From positions 7,882,409 to 7,946,408 of the forward strand of contig JABAKD010000004.1 of assembly GCA_012845835.1 (NCBI GenBank): 64,000 nt of DNA, read 5' to 3'. Origin of the DNA: Undaria pinnatifida (lineage: Eukaryota; Sar; Phaeophyceae; Laminariales; Alariaceae). The notes under the pieces were generated by a model. That model worked only from the letters and a program-made list of their open reading frames with translations. It searched no databases and had not been told where the DNA came from. Numbering within the stretch: the first letter of the stretch is position 1; each line of letters opens with the position of its first letter. Below are positions 22,693 to 32,366 of this stretch, piece by piece. A program made the translations under genes and the position numbers.

Positions 22693-23001
22693 TTACGATG
22701 TGCAAACTAAACGCAGAAGCAGCACAACAACAATCATCAGTCGGTTACATGTAACTTGTATATGGACATCTTGGGACTGGCTGCCATCCTGGAACTGGCT
22801 GCCAGCCTGGTACCTACGGTACATGGGGTGGGCTTCGATTTTAGAGACAAGAGAGGGGTTCGTCAGGCCAACTATACCTCTCTTAAACCGATACCAGTCT
22901 GCAGAGTACTTCTCTTGAATGTATTCGGGCGTTAGATTATACAGTATCTGGTATGGGCTATAGTCTACCGGTATAGCTTTTTTCATGTCGGTGACAAGCA
23001 A
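22693..23001 (-). CDS. Unrecognised ORF of about 100 residues
   Basis: I do not recognise this product. The first 70 residues look protein-like in composition: after a short hydrophilic start they read DYSPYQILYNLTPEYIQEKY and then a basic stretch with RFKRGIVGLTNPSLVSKIE. The C-terminal part (QDGSQSQ, then a hydrophobic V/L run) reflects a short DNA repeat around 22765-22810 and is less convincing. The ATG at 23001 gives 102 codons; the in-frame ATG six codons downstream is an alternative. No homologue occurs in the window, and it may be an exon or chance. Confidence 0.2.
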   Translation of the reverse strand: MLVTDMKKAIPVDYSPYQILYNLTPEYIQEKYSADWYRFKRGIVGLTNPSLVSKIEAHPMYRRYQAGSQFQDGSQSQDVHIQVTCNRLMIVVVLLLRLVCTS

Positions 23002-23123
23002 CTTATTTATCTTTCTTTTAAAGTGGTGTATCTCTTAAACTGTTACCGTAAAAAGCGTTTGCACTTTGTCGAATTGTCTTTTTGTTTCCTTGTTATCTGC
23101 ATTCGCCTGCATGATAGACGACC

Positions 23124-23416
23124 GGTCGCCCCGGTGGCGTATCAGGTCATCCTCGAGCTTGAGTATAGGTCAGTGAGTTCGAGCCCCGCTGAGTGCATAC
23201 TCGTATAAATTCGTTGGGACTGTTTCTTGTGCCCAAATTGACTTGCGGAAAGCGGCGAGAGCGTGAGTTAGCAACACTGGATGAAAAATAGACGAGCAGT
23301 GAGATTGCTGAACCCTATGCGCGATAAAAATTGAAGGCAAGAACCGGGGGGAAGAAGGGACGGCAGCTGTAACCACGGCTTGGCCAGAAGCTGGAAAGTA
23401 GAAGTGTGAAAAACAA
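23124..23416 (+). repeat. SINE-1, copy 3
   Basis: Same head and body as copy 1. It lacks about 7 bp before the B-box (GTCAGTGAGTTCGAG instead of GTCAGTTTCGTGAGTTCGAG), and its tail is short (GTGTGAAAAACAAC). Confidence 0.8.
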
Positions 23417-24264
23417 CAGTATAGACTAGTCTAATTATTCTATACTGCTGTAAGAAATATACTACCACCAGGTATGTGGTATACTGGTACCAGGTACTTC
23501 GTATTATCGATAATAATATACCTGTAGTCTACTACATGAAGTCGCGTATTTTTTTTTCCATGTCGTGGTGATGAGGCCAGAACAGAAAGTAAATATTCGT
23601 ACGAGGCAATATTCAATGTTGTAGGTAGGTGTACCGGTCTGTCCGACCGTCCGACCAGTCGAAATTCTCGGAATATATTTACTCACATCTAGTCTACACG
23701 TACTAGCTTGCATTGGAGGCTGTATTCTGTATTATTGCAGGCCAACCTGTTCCCAGGAAATTTCTTTGGTCCGGTACTGCTATACTATCATATATAGGTG
23801 AAACATGCGGGGTGCTGGTCGGAGCGGGGGAAGCCTTCACCAGAACCCTACAAGTAACCCGAACACGAATCTTTACAAATAGAGGGTGACCCGTGCTTGG
23901 GTGGCTTGTGGAGTGCGGCCGTCATGGATGCTGTGCTTTGGCCATCGTGGATGCGGTGCTTTGGAAAGGCGCACCATAACTTAGCTCGATAATAGGGTTG
24001 TATATCTTGCAATGAGGGCTTTTAGCCTCATTATGACGACTTGTGGGGGAATTGTCAATATGGCCTCATTTTCGTTTTCTTCGATCCCCTTTCCAATTCT
24101 GCATCTTTCGTTGACATGTTTCGATGGCCATGTTATATGCATCGACGACTGCTGTTCAGGGAGTCCTTGAATACCTTTAATAGAAGAATACCAGGTAGTT
24201 CATAGATTCGACGTGAAACCATGTCATGGTTGAGGTGAAACCACGTGATATTACATTATTATAG
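23417..24264. other. No recognisable gene
   Basis: AT-rich at first, then GC-richer. The only pattern is a short tandem with core ATGGATGCTGTGCTTTGG at about 23926-23965. Confidence 0.4.
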
Positions 24265-24330
24265 AAATAAAAATACACGCCAGCTGTGAGATCGATATTT
24301 TTTTGTCGAAACTCATTATATGTCACGTTC
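24265..24330 (+). repeat. Rep-1 end fragment
   Basis: It reads ACACGCCAGCTGTGAGATCG followed by a T run and GTCGAAACTCAT. This is the first 60 bp of Rep-1 with small changes. The next 500 bp (24331-24848) hold no gene; 24700-24810 is a degenerate direct repeat of 25250-25358. Confidence 0.65.
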
Positions 24331-24848
24331 ACGTCAAGGCCATAATAGATGGGCGATAATGTAGGTGTCGATGATGGACAAGCAGGACGCCCCTCATCTC
24401 ACAACCCTGCACTACCCAGCGCTACCGTGCCCTACCCTAACTAGCCTTGTTATGTCTGTCTTCTAGTATTCTTTGTAGGGAACTAATGCATAAGCTTTGA
24501 GTCTAACCAGCGAACCATGGGGAGAGACTACCTGAGACACCAAAACCAATGAGGGGTACGATTCCCAACACCGACCAACCACGCATCCTCCCCCACTCGG
24601 AGTACTGTCACACAACCCGTAAAATATGCTCGTCTGAAACCCGAAAATATGAGCCACAAACTTGTACAGCATGTGTGAGGTACCACCGCACAAGGGTATG
24701 GGGGCAGGGGGGGGGGCAGGAGGAGTAGAGGGGAAACCGCGGTAGATGAAAGTAGGAAGGAGACCGCAGACAGGGTGGCAAGGTACCAGGCCGACTAGTA
24801 GGTGGAACCTTTCTATCTATGCCACTCGTACCGCCAACTGCTGCGGCT

Positions 24849-25888
24849 GCTCGGAATGTGATGTCTTGGTACTTTGATTTTTTCCGTGAATTTATTTATT
24901 TTCTTTCTTTTTTTCTTTCCCCTTCTTATCCTTATGAAGGGAGTCTTGCATGGTGGGTAGGTGACGAGCCTGTTTTATTTGGCCCTCCCAGTCTTCCTTC
25001 TATACTTGTTTCCTTTTTTCCGGGGTATTTTTTTCCCTTTCTTTCCCCCTTGCATGTCCATTTTGGCTCATGCTCGGGGTATGTTTCTATCTCCCGTGCT
25101 TTGGCTCCCCTTTTTATTTATTTATTTATTTATTTTGTCTTGGTTTCTTTCGTTGTTTCTCTCTTTTACAAGGTATTTTGGTTTAATGAGAAGAACACAA
25201 AGGGGGGAGGGGGGGAAACAGGAAGAGTAGAAGGAAAGCCGTCCAAGGGAGTGGGGGCAGGGGGGGCAACAGGAGGAATAGAAGGGAGACCGCGGTGGAC
25301 GAAGGCAGGAAGGAGATGGCAGACAGGGTAGCAAGGTACCAGGCCGACTAGTAGGTACGTAGCACTTTTCGTCTTTCTCTGGGGTATTTTTTTCCCCTTT
25401 GTTCCCTCCTTGCGTGTCCAGGTTTTTGGCTCGTGTTCGGATTATCTTATTTTGGTTTTACTTCACTTTATTTTATTTTATTTTATTATGTTTCTTTTCC
25501 GAGCTTTGGGTCTCCTTTCCGGTTGGGTTGTTTCTTCGATTTCCCCTTCATTTTGTTTGTTTCACTTTTGTTTTTATTTTTTATCTTTGTTTTTATTTGT
25601 TTTCTTATTATTATTTTGTTTTGTTTTTGTTTATGTTTTTGTTTTTGTTTATTTCGTATTCTCTCTTCCAATGTATTTCTGTTGCTGACGTATGTATGTT
25701 GTGCCTGTCGTACCCAGTACTAGGGCATGACATTGCGTTGTCGAATGCATTACGATGCATTATCTCTGTGTCGTAGCTTGTGACCACAGAGCTGATCTTT
25801 CTAGGGTGAAGAATCAGTACGGACACTGGGTGTGCTGGATGTCGACGAGTAGAAGAACGGTTTAATGTGAAGAACACACACACACCAT
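24849..25888 (+). repeat. Left arm of a 1.04-kb inverted repeat
   Basis: It begins GCTCGGAATGTGATGTCTTG and ends ACACACACACACCAT. It is matched in reverse complement by 27966-29010 over its whole length with few differences, mostly in simple T, TTTA and CA runs. The arm is T-rich and contains two diverged copies of a unit with GGGGTATTTTTTTCCC followed by TGGCTCRTGYTCGG (about 25020-25085 and 25380-25445). Confidence 0.88.
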
Positions 25889-26004
25889 GGTATTGAGTTA
25901 GTTGCTGTATGGGAAGTGTCAGGAGGCAAACAAACCGTAGTCTGCAGGAAGCAAACGAAGAACGGTCCGCGGTTCGCAAGCGTATGTTTAACAGAGCATT
26001 GCGC

Positions 26005-26041
26005 AGGCGCCTTTCTGGCGCCTTTCTGGCGCCTTTCTGGC
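26005..26041. repeat. 11-bp tandem repeat
   Basis: GGCGCCTTTCT occurs about three and a half times in a row. Confidence 0.8.
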
Positions 26042-26940
26042 CCGATTTGGGTAGTCCAAAACGGGCCTAGGATACGCCCTAGCATGACGCAGATAGATGG
26101 CGTTAAGGCATATGGCTAAGGCACGCATAACTTAATAAATATGTCCCCGGGAAAGCAGAGACGAGGCTCGTGCTCCAACAGCGCTTTGGGGGGAAATGCT
26201 TGGGATCGGATTGAAATGTTTGTTGCAGAGCCAAGAAGGGCTTCGTTTGCCTTGATCGGCGAGTATACCTTGTCCAACCAACACATACATGCCCCTTTAG
26301 GTGTGGGCATCCCCAAAAATTGCGGGCAAGGGCGATGCATTCGAACCGCGATTTTACCACCCAGATAAATACTGTTCTTCACGAAATGCTTAGTCTAGAA
26401 TATCTACCCGATATCCCCTGTTTATGCGGTTTCTGGTCTGCGGGCGTTGTGTTTGGACACAATACACGGCTTTGAGGCACGTTTTGAGGCTTCAAACAGC
26501 ACCTCAAAGCACTCGCTTATGCAAGTGTAGGTCGTTAAGGCATTTTCTAAGGCGCACCAAGGGGATTATAAAGGCTAATTATTGGGCCTAGATCGGGGAC
26601 GATAACATGTCGCGCCTACTGCCTGATGCGCCATGTAAAGCCATGCACGAGAACGCGCTCGTCGTCACGCGACCACCACCACGCTACCACACAAACCGCA
26701 CCAAACACGTGTATTAATAGCAGGAACCCAGTTGTTATAATACCTGGTAGCAGATATATACTGGTATAGAGTAGTCTATTGTACCCAATGTAACATCACT
26801 CGGTTTCCTATCTTTCCGGTGGGAAGACTGAGTAAATCCCCCGAGGCGCGTGTACCGACTTTGTACCAAATATATTCACTCTATAGAGGTTTTTGTGTTT
26901 TGGTGCTTTCTTTTAGTCAAATCGCGAGAGGGCGTCTACC

Positions 26941-26981
26941 CACCCTAACCCTAACCCCAACCCCAACCCCATCCCCAACCC
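26941..26981. repeat. Short interstitial telomere-like tract
   Basis: CCCTAACCCTAACCCC followed by several CCCCAA units; on the other strand this is TTAGGG decaying to TTGGGG. Only two perfect TTAGGG units are present. Confidence 0.5.
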
Positions 26982-27069
26982 AGGATAGGGCTCCGACCCG
27001 AGCGCGGCTTCGCCGCGCGTTTTGGAAAAACGGGAAATAAATGTGCGGACCACCTCAAACAACGAAACA

Positions 27070-27185
27070 TATTATAAATATAAAAATACACTCCAGCTGT
27101 GAGATCGAATATTTTGTCGAAACTCATCTTTGCAAGCTGTGTGTGATACTCCGATCGCGCGTATTACGGGTTGTGTGAAATATAT
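27070..27185 (+). repeat. Rep-1 fragment
   Basis: It carries ACACTCCAGCTGTGAGATCG, then TTTGTCGAAACTCATC, GCAAGCTGTGTGTGATACTC and GATCGCGCGTATTACGGG. It is near-identical to 37249-37345 and then stops. Confidence 0.8.
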
Positions 27186-27965
27186 TTGGTACTTACGATT
27201 TGTGGGGTGATTTGTGGGGTGAACATCGCAAAGAAAGGCTACTACTACTGGGTAAATCGGCTTGTCCCTCTAAAATAAACCATTGGGAATTGATTTGGGT
27301 AAATTGTAAATTGGCTTGTCCCTTTAAGACAAACTATTTGGAATTAGTGCCAGGCGGTAATGTTTTCGGTAGTAAAAGAAAAGACGAATGTCAACATGAG
27401 ACCAATGAGACCACTGAAGAAGCGACCTGTCCCGAGGGTGTCTTGAAGTAATAATATCGTATACCAGGTATAGACTAGACTATACCAGCTGATGTAGATG
27501 CTTTTTTATGAAATCAATCCAGCAATCGCTCCACGCTTGATATCGCATTGGCCTGGCGTGGTGGAACGCGTGGCGCGTCCTTGTGTTGGAGCTTAAACCC
27601 GTGGTTTTCTGCCTGACTGCTATTTGAAGTTAAACTACATTATAAATTGTAATGCAGCGACAACGATAAGCCCTGCAGCGCCTCCTTGAACAAGTCCCCT
27701 GCCGAAGGTAGAAGAGCCCGACACCCTACCCGAAGAGTGTTCCCGGCAGCCTCGAAGAAGATACGTGTACGAAGTTAACCCAACACCGACGATATCCCGA
27801 CATTATCCTCCATCACCCAACATGACAATCGCACTACAGTCGCACGATCGTGCTCACATTTCACAAGTGTCCAACCACTTGACCAATCGGATTCTGCGGT
27901 ATCATGTTGAACGCTGACTGGGCCCACGGCTCAGACTGGGCGCCCTTCGAACACACGAGCCTAAG

Positions 27966-29010
27966 ATGGTGTGTGTGTGTGTGTTCTTCACATTAAACCG
28001 TTTTTCTACTCGTCGACATCCAGCATACCCATTGTCCGTACTGATTCTTCACCCTAGAAAGATCAGCTCTGTGGTCACAAGCCACGACACAGAGATAATG
28101 CATCGTAATGCATTCGACAACGCAATGTCATGCCCTAGTACTGGGTACGACAGGCACAACATACATACGTCAGCAACAGAAATACATTGGAAGAGAGAAA
28201 TACGAAATAAACAAAAACAAAAACAAAAACAAAAAACAAAAACAAAATAAGAAAACAAATAAAAACAAAGATAAAAAATAAAAACAAAAAATGAAACAAA
28301 CAAAACGAAGGGGAAATCGAAGAAACAACCCAACCGGAGAGGAGAGCCAAAGCTCGGAAAAGAAACACAATAAAATGAAATAAAATAAATTAAAGTAAAA
28401 CCAAAATAAGATAATCCGAACACGAGCCAAAAACCTGGACACGCAAGGAGGGAACAAAGGGGAAAAAAATACCCCAGAAAAAGACGAAAAGTGCTATGTA
28501 CCTACTAGTCTGCCTGGTACCTTGCTACCCTGTCTGCCATCTCCTTCCTGCCTTCGTCCACCGCGGTCTCCCTTCTATTCCTCCTGTTGCCCCCCCTGCC
28601 CCCATTCCCTTGGACGGCTTTCCTTCTACTCCTCCTGTTTCCCCCCCTCCCCCCTTTGTGTTCTTCTCATTAAACCAAAATACCTTGTAAAAGAGAGAAA
28701 CAACGAAAGAAACCAAGACAAAATAAATAAATAAATAAATAAAAAGGGGAGCCAAAGCACGGGAGATAGAAACATACCCCGAGCATGAGCCAAAATGGAC
28801 ATGCAAGGGGGAAAGAAAGGAAAAAAATACCCCGGAAAAAAGGAAACAAGTATAGAAGGAAGACTGGGAGGGCCAAATAAAACAGGCTCGTCACCTACCC
28901 GCCATGCAAGACTCCCTTCATAAGGATAAGAAGGGGAAAGAAAAAAAGAAGAAAAAGAAGAAAAATAAATTCACGGAAAAATCAAAGTACCAAGACATCA
29001 CATTCCGAGC
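27966..29010 (-). repeat. Right arm of the 1.04-kb inverted repeat
   Basis: Reverse complement of 24849-25888. It starts ATGGTGTGTGTG and ends at CATTCCGAGC. It has an expanded GT run and a slightly different T-rich segment near 28945-28970. No target duplication is visible outside the arms. Confidence 0.88.
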
Positions 29011-29924
29011 GTGACTTTTATCGACTACTATTTTTTGCTGCATAGACTATACGTCAAAGTGCAGGGGGTGGCAACTCGATGGAAACGTGAATAATCCAGG
29101 TTATCTGAAGAACACACAGGGCCATCCTCTGCCCCAAAGCACTTACTTGTGAAAAATAAGCATCCTCGAAAGATAACCCACGATCCACAGAAAGAACTGC
29201 AACCATAGGTTGCAACTACTACCACTAATCTGTACTGCTACCACTGCGCGCGCGTTCCGACGTACAGAAGTAGGCGGGTGTGCTGACGTTTATCGGTATG
29301 TTGCAGTACCCGGGAAAGCCCGCAGACCTTCTCGATCCATTTACTGCAATGGCGCTGTATATACGCGCCACACCTTATCCCGGGCACCACAGTAGCATGA
29401 TGTCAAATGTGGCAGTAGTCGTGCAGTGATCCCTCAATTATAGTACGTACCTGGTGACTGAAAAGGTACGCAGTCGTGCAGGGGAGGTGTAGCGAGTTAA
29501 AAGTAAGACTCACAGCGCTACGAAAGAAAAATATGTAGATTAAGCAAGCGCGTTCGTTATAGACTAGGCAAATAACTTTTGTGCAACCCAGCTTGAAAAC
29601 CATGTAAGATTTTATGGTTGATTTTTCAATTTCCTTGCAAACGATTTGGCGTGCTGTCTTGCAGAGTAGTAGTGCCAATGGGATGGAGGCCAACATTTGA
29701 TTCGGGAGCACAACCAGTGCGTCGAAACGTTCGAGTCAAACGGTGAAAGCAACTTGGACGTATACGACACACGCATTCCCGATAATAAACCGCAAAACCG
29801 CCCGCAGGTGCAGTGGTTTACCTTTTCTGATGGCGTGCCAGCAGTCTACGAACGTGCACACTATCTATACCGGAATGCGTTATGGAAATTTCAAGGGATC
29901 ATTTTGTATAAAGTATTTTAAGGG
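29011..29924. other. No recognisable gene
   Basis: Mixed-composition sequence. Open frames are shorter than about 100 codons and show no family motif. Confidence 0.4.
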
Positions 29925-30125
29925 CGTCAGCCGTGAGTTCGGCCAATTTCAGGTCAATACTCATCTTTGCAAGCTGCGTTGTTTCGTAGTACTTGTATTA
30001 TACTATATGGGTGAGTTTTTTATTAGGAGGGGTCCTATTTTTTGTCCACTATATATAATGAAGGGTAAGTGCTCGTTTATATACTTCAGGTGGGGAATTT
30101 TGATCTAGTACAGCTAACATCATAT
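29925..30125 (+). repeat. MITE-200, copy 1
   Basis: From GGCGTCAGCCGTGAGTTCG through CATCTTTGCAAGCTGCGTTG and TATATGGGTGAG to GGTGGGGAATTTTGATC and CATCA, this matches the reversed 200-bp insertion at 55320-55519 in order and over its full length. Confidence 0.72.
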
Positions 30126-30529
30126 TATAGACTGTATTTTATATACCAGGTATTTGTTACTGTACACTGTAGTTTACACTATGCTGCTCTATCATATGTA
30201 TGGTAGGCAGTTTATTTTGTTTTTTTCTTTTTCCTCCCCCCCGCTTTAATATCAGGAAGAGTACGAATACAGAATGTTGTTAGTTATCTTATATGTTACT
30301 CTTAATAGAGTATTTGAGAATTAAAGTTGGCTACTCCCTCCCTCCCCCCCAAGCCCCCCCCCCCCAAAAAAGAAAACTATGCGGGACACGAACCCACGGT
30401 TCCAAATTGATACGCTGTCATTCTAACATTTTAAAAATATAGTCTAGACTATACATGATATCCCCCCCCCCCCCTCCCCCACCCCCCACCTCCCCACTCC
30501 CCCCACCCCATCGCACCCCCACCCCCTCG
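30126..30529. other. Low-complexity sequence with a tRNA-like remnant
   Basis: AT-rich, then C runs at about 30352-30364 and 30463-30530. On the minus strand, 30379-30430 reads a B-box-like GTGGGTTCGTGTCCCGC, the 3' half of a tRNA, without a recognisable 5' half. Confidence 0.35.
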
Positions 30530-31134
30530 AACACTGCGCCCTCTACTCACTGATTGTACGACTTACAGGATATAGATGATAAACTGGTGCATTATTTCCA
30601 AAACCGCCACATTTATCCCCTTAAAAGAATGTACAGTTTCCACGCACAGATTGAGCTGCCCCCCCCGCCCCCCCCCCCCACCCCCTCCCCAACCCCCCCA
30701 CCCCAACCCCCCCCCCCCCCCCATGATCCCATGATAGTTTCCACGCACAAATTGAGCTGCCCCGCCCGTCTCCCCCCCCGTCCCTTTCCCCCTCCCCTCC
30801 AACCCCGTTCCCTTTTGATCAAAACCAGGCCCCCACGTCCTTCAAAACTCCGCCCTCCCCTCACCGGTTATTCGACTTACAGGCTTCAGTTGATGAACGG
30901 ATGCATTTCCTTCCACAGCTGTCAGATTTTGTCCCTCGCAGAAACGGTTTTATAGGTTCCGCGCATAGACTGACTAACATCACCCTGTTGACCCTGATTG
31001 CTACACTGCAGTTGCAAGGGGAGTCGCAGACCTATATCCTTGTTGAGGGCACACAACACGTAATACGCGCGATCGGAGTATAACACACAGCTTACAAAGT
31101 TGAGTTACGACAAAATATTCGATCTCACAGCTAT
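30530..31134 (-). repeat. Rep-1, long copy
   Basis: Read in reverse it starts AGCTGTGAGATCGAATATTT (31134 leftward) and continues through GCGCGTATTACG, the GTCTGCGACTCCCCTTGCAA segment, two diverged ~190-200-bp units with GGAAACTNT and TTATCAN boxes, and two G/C-only tracts. The unit boundaries match 37243-37690 and 49040-49690. Confidence 0.75.
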
Positions 31135-31144
31135 AATATATTAT

Positions 31145-31275
31145 CAGGACATACAATTTTTCAGGAAGTCAGGTGTGAGTTCGACGAATTTCGGACCAGT
31201 ACTCATACTGTGAAGCTGCTTGTTGGTACTTGTACTATACTATGCGGGTAAAACTTTAATGGAAGGGGTATTTTA
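31145..31275 (+). repeat. MITE-200, copy 2 (partial)
   Basis: AAGTCAGGTGTGAGTTCGAC, CAGTACTCAT, GAAGCTGCTTGTTGGTACTT and TATGCGGGTAAAACTTTAAT parallel copy 1. The last 60-70 bp are missing. It lies directly beside the end of the Rep-1 copy. Confidence 0.6.
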
Positions 31276-32366
31276 TTTTTATTATTATTGTGAACATGAC
31301 TAGTAAGCATCATTGGCAAGTTGTGGTATACTCATGGTACTTCCCTTGTATAAGCAGTGCACAGCAGCCGTGTATATCCAGGCCGTCCCATCCTTCCTGA
31401 CTTGTTATGGTCGCTCCAATATGAGTGCTTGTATCCCGTCCATGACATGTCATTCTCGTTTTTCTTGGACCGCGCTTGTTTCCAGTTGCATTGACTCGTA
31501 CACTAAACTCCTTCCTCACCGAATGTTCACGTGAATGTTTGCCGCAGACACTGTTATTTGAGGATATCCACTGTCAGCATGATGGACTACACACATAAAA
31601 AGGGGGGGGGGGGGGAACACCCGCCTTTGTTAAACAGCGTTTTATTCATATTTTTTTGTGAACTGGTCTTAGCAGGTAAAAGCGACCTCAACTAACACAG
31701 TTGTAGCACAGAAGATCTCCCCTGAAAGATAGCGATGCTTTCCTTTTTTGTGCGCAGTGCCACCCGGTTAACGGTGGATCTCCGTATTAGCAGTGGCACG
31801 TAAGGTCACAAATTCTGTCTCGTCCCACCGGTCTGGCAATTGAACTAACAGCCTCATTTCAGACCCGTGCGTGCAAGCAGGATGAGCAGTACTTGAGTTG
31901 CTGCGTTGAATGCGTCAGCTGTAGCAGTCAGGCGGCGATCTTATACATGAACTCAGTCTCGCTCGCGTCTATTCCCAACCGACGTTCACCACTACCCACC
32001 CCGCCTGCGAACAATCAGTCGTCGACAAATAATTGTGCTTGCAGATGTACCCGCTTGTCCTCTGATGCACCGATAAAATGTACTGGCTGTGTGCGTTATT
32101 ACGGCGGGCAACAGTAATCATAACCCGCGATTGACCCAAAACCACGTGTAGTTTTTCTGAGCCTATCCGTCTATTGGTTTTGATTACGATGTCCCCCCAC
32201 AATGGTTGGCCGTGTCGATGCCTTAGACCGCTCTTTAACTCCGATCACAATGTACGCGCCACAGGGTCAACTCCACAATCCGGAAGTGGCAACGACTGAT
32301 CGCTGAGAAAACCGTACTCCGGCCGCTAATTTTGCAAGAACCATCACGGGCTACGGTGCTTCAGCA
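31276..32366. other. Upstream region of the LNR gene, no other gene seen
   Basis: It holds a run of 14 G at about 31601-31614 and no recognisable ORF. The promoter of the LNR gene is presumably in the right part, but I see no convincing TATA box. Confidence 0.35.

Larger units (their letters stand above)
25889..27965. other. Spacer between the inverted repeat arms
   Basis: These 2.08 kb show no recognisable gene. They contain an 11-bp tandem repeat (26005-26041), a telomere-like tract (26941-26981) and a Rep-1 fragment (27070-27185). A GCGCGGCTTCGCCGCGCG hairpin lies at about 27001-27018. Confidence 0.5.

Noticed and set aside
24961-25776. Hydrophobic F/L/Y-rich ORFs resembling membrane proteins, and their mirror at 28049-28894
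   Set aside because: They read the T-rich arms of the inverted repeat; frames, stops and lengths follow the simple T/TTTA runs.
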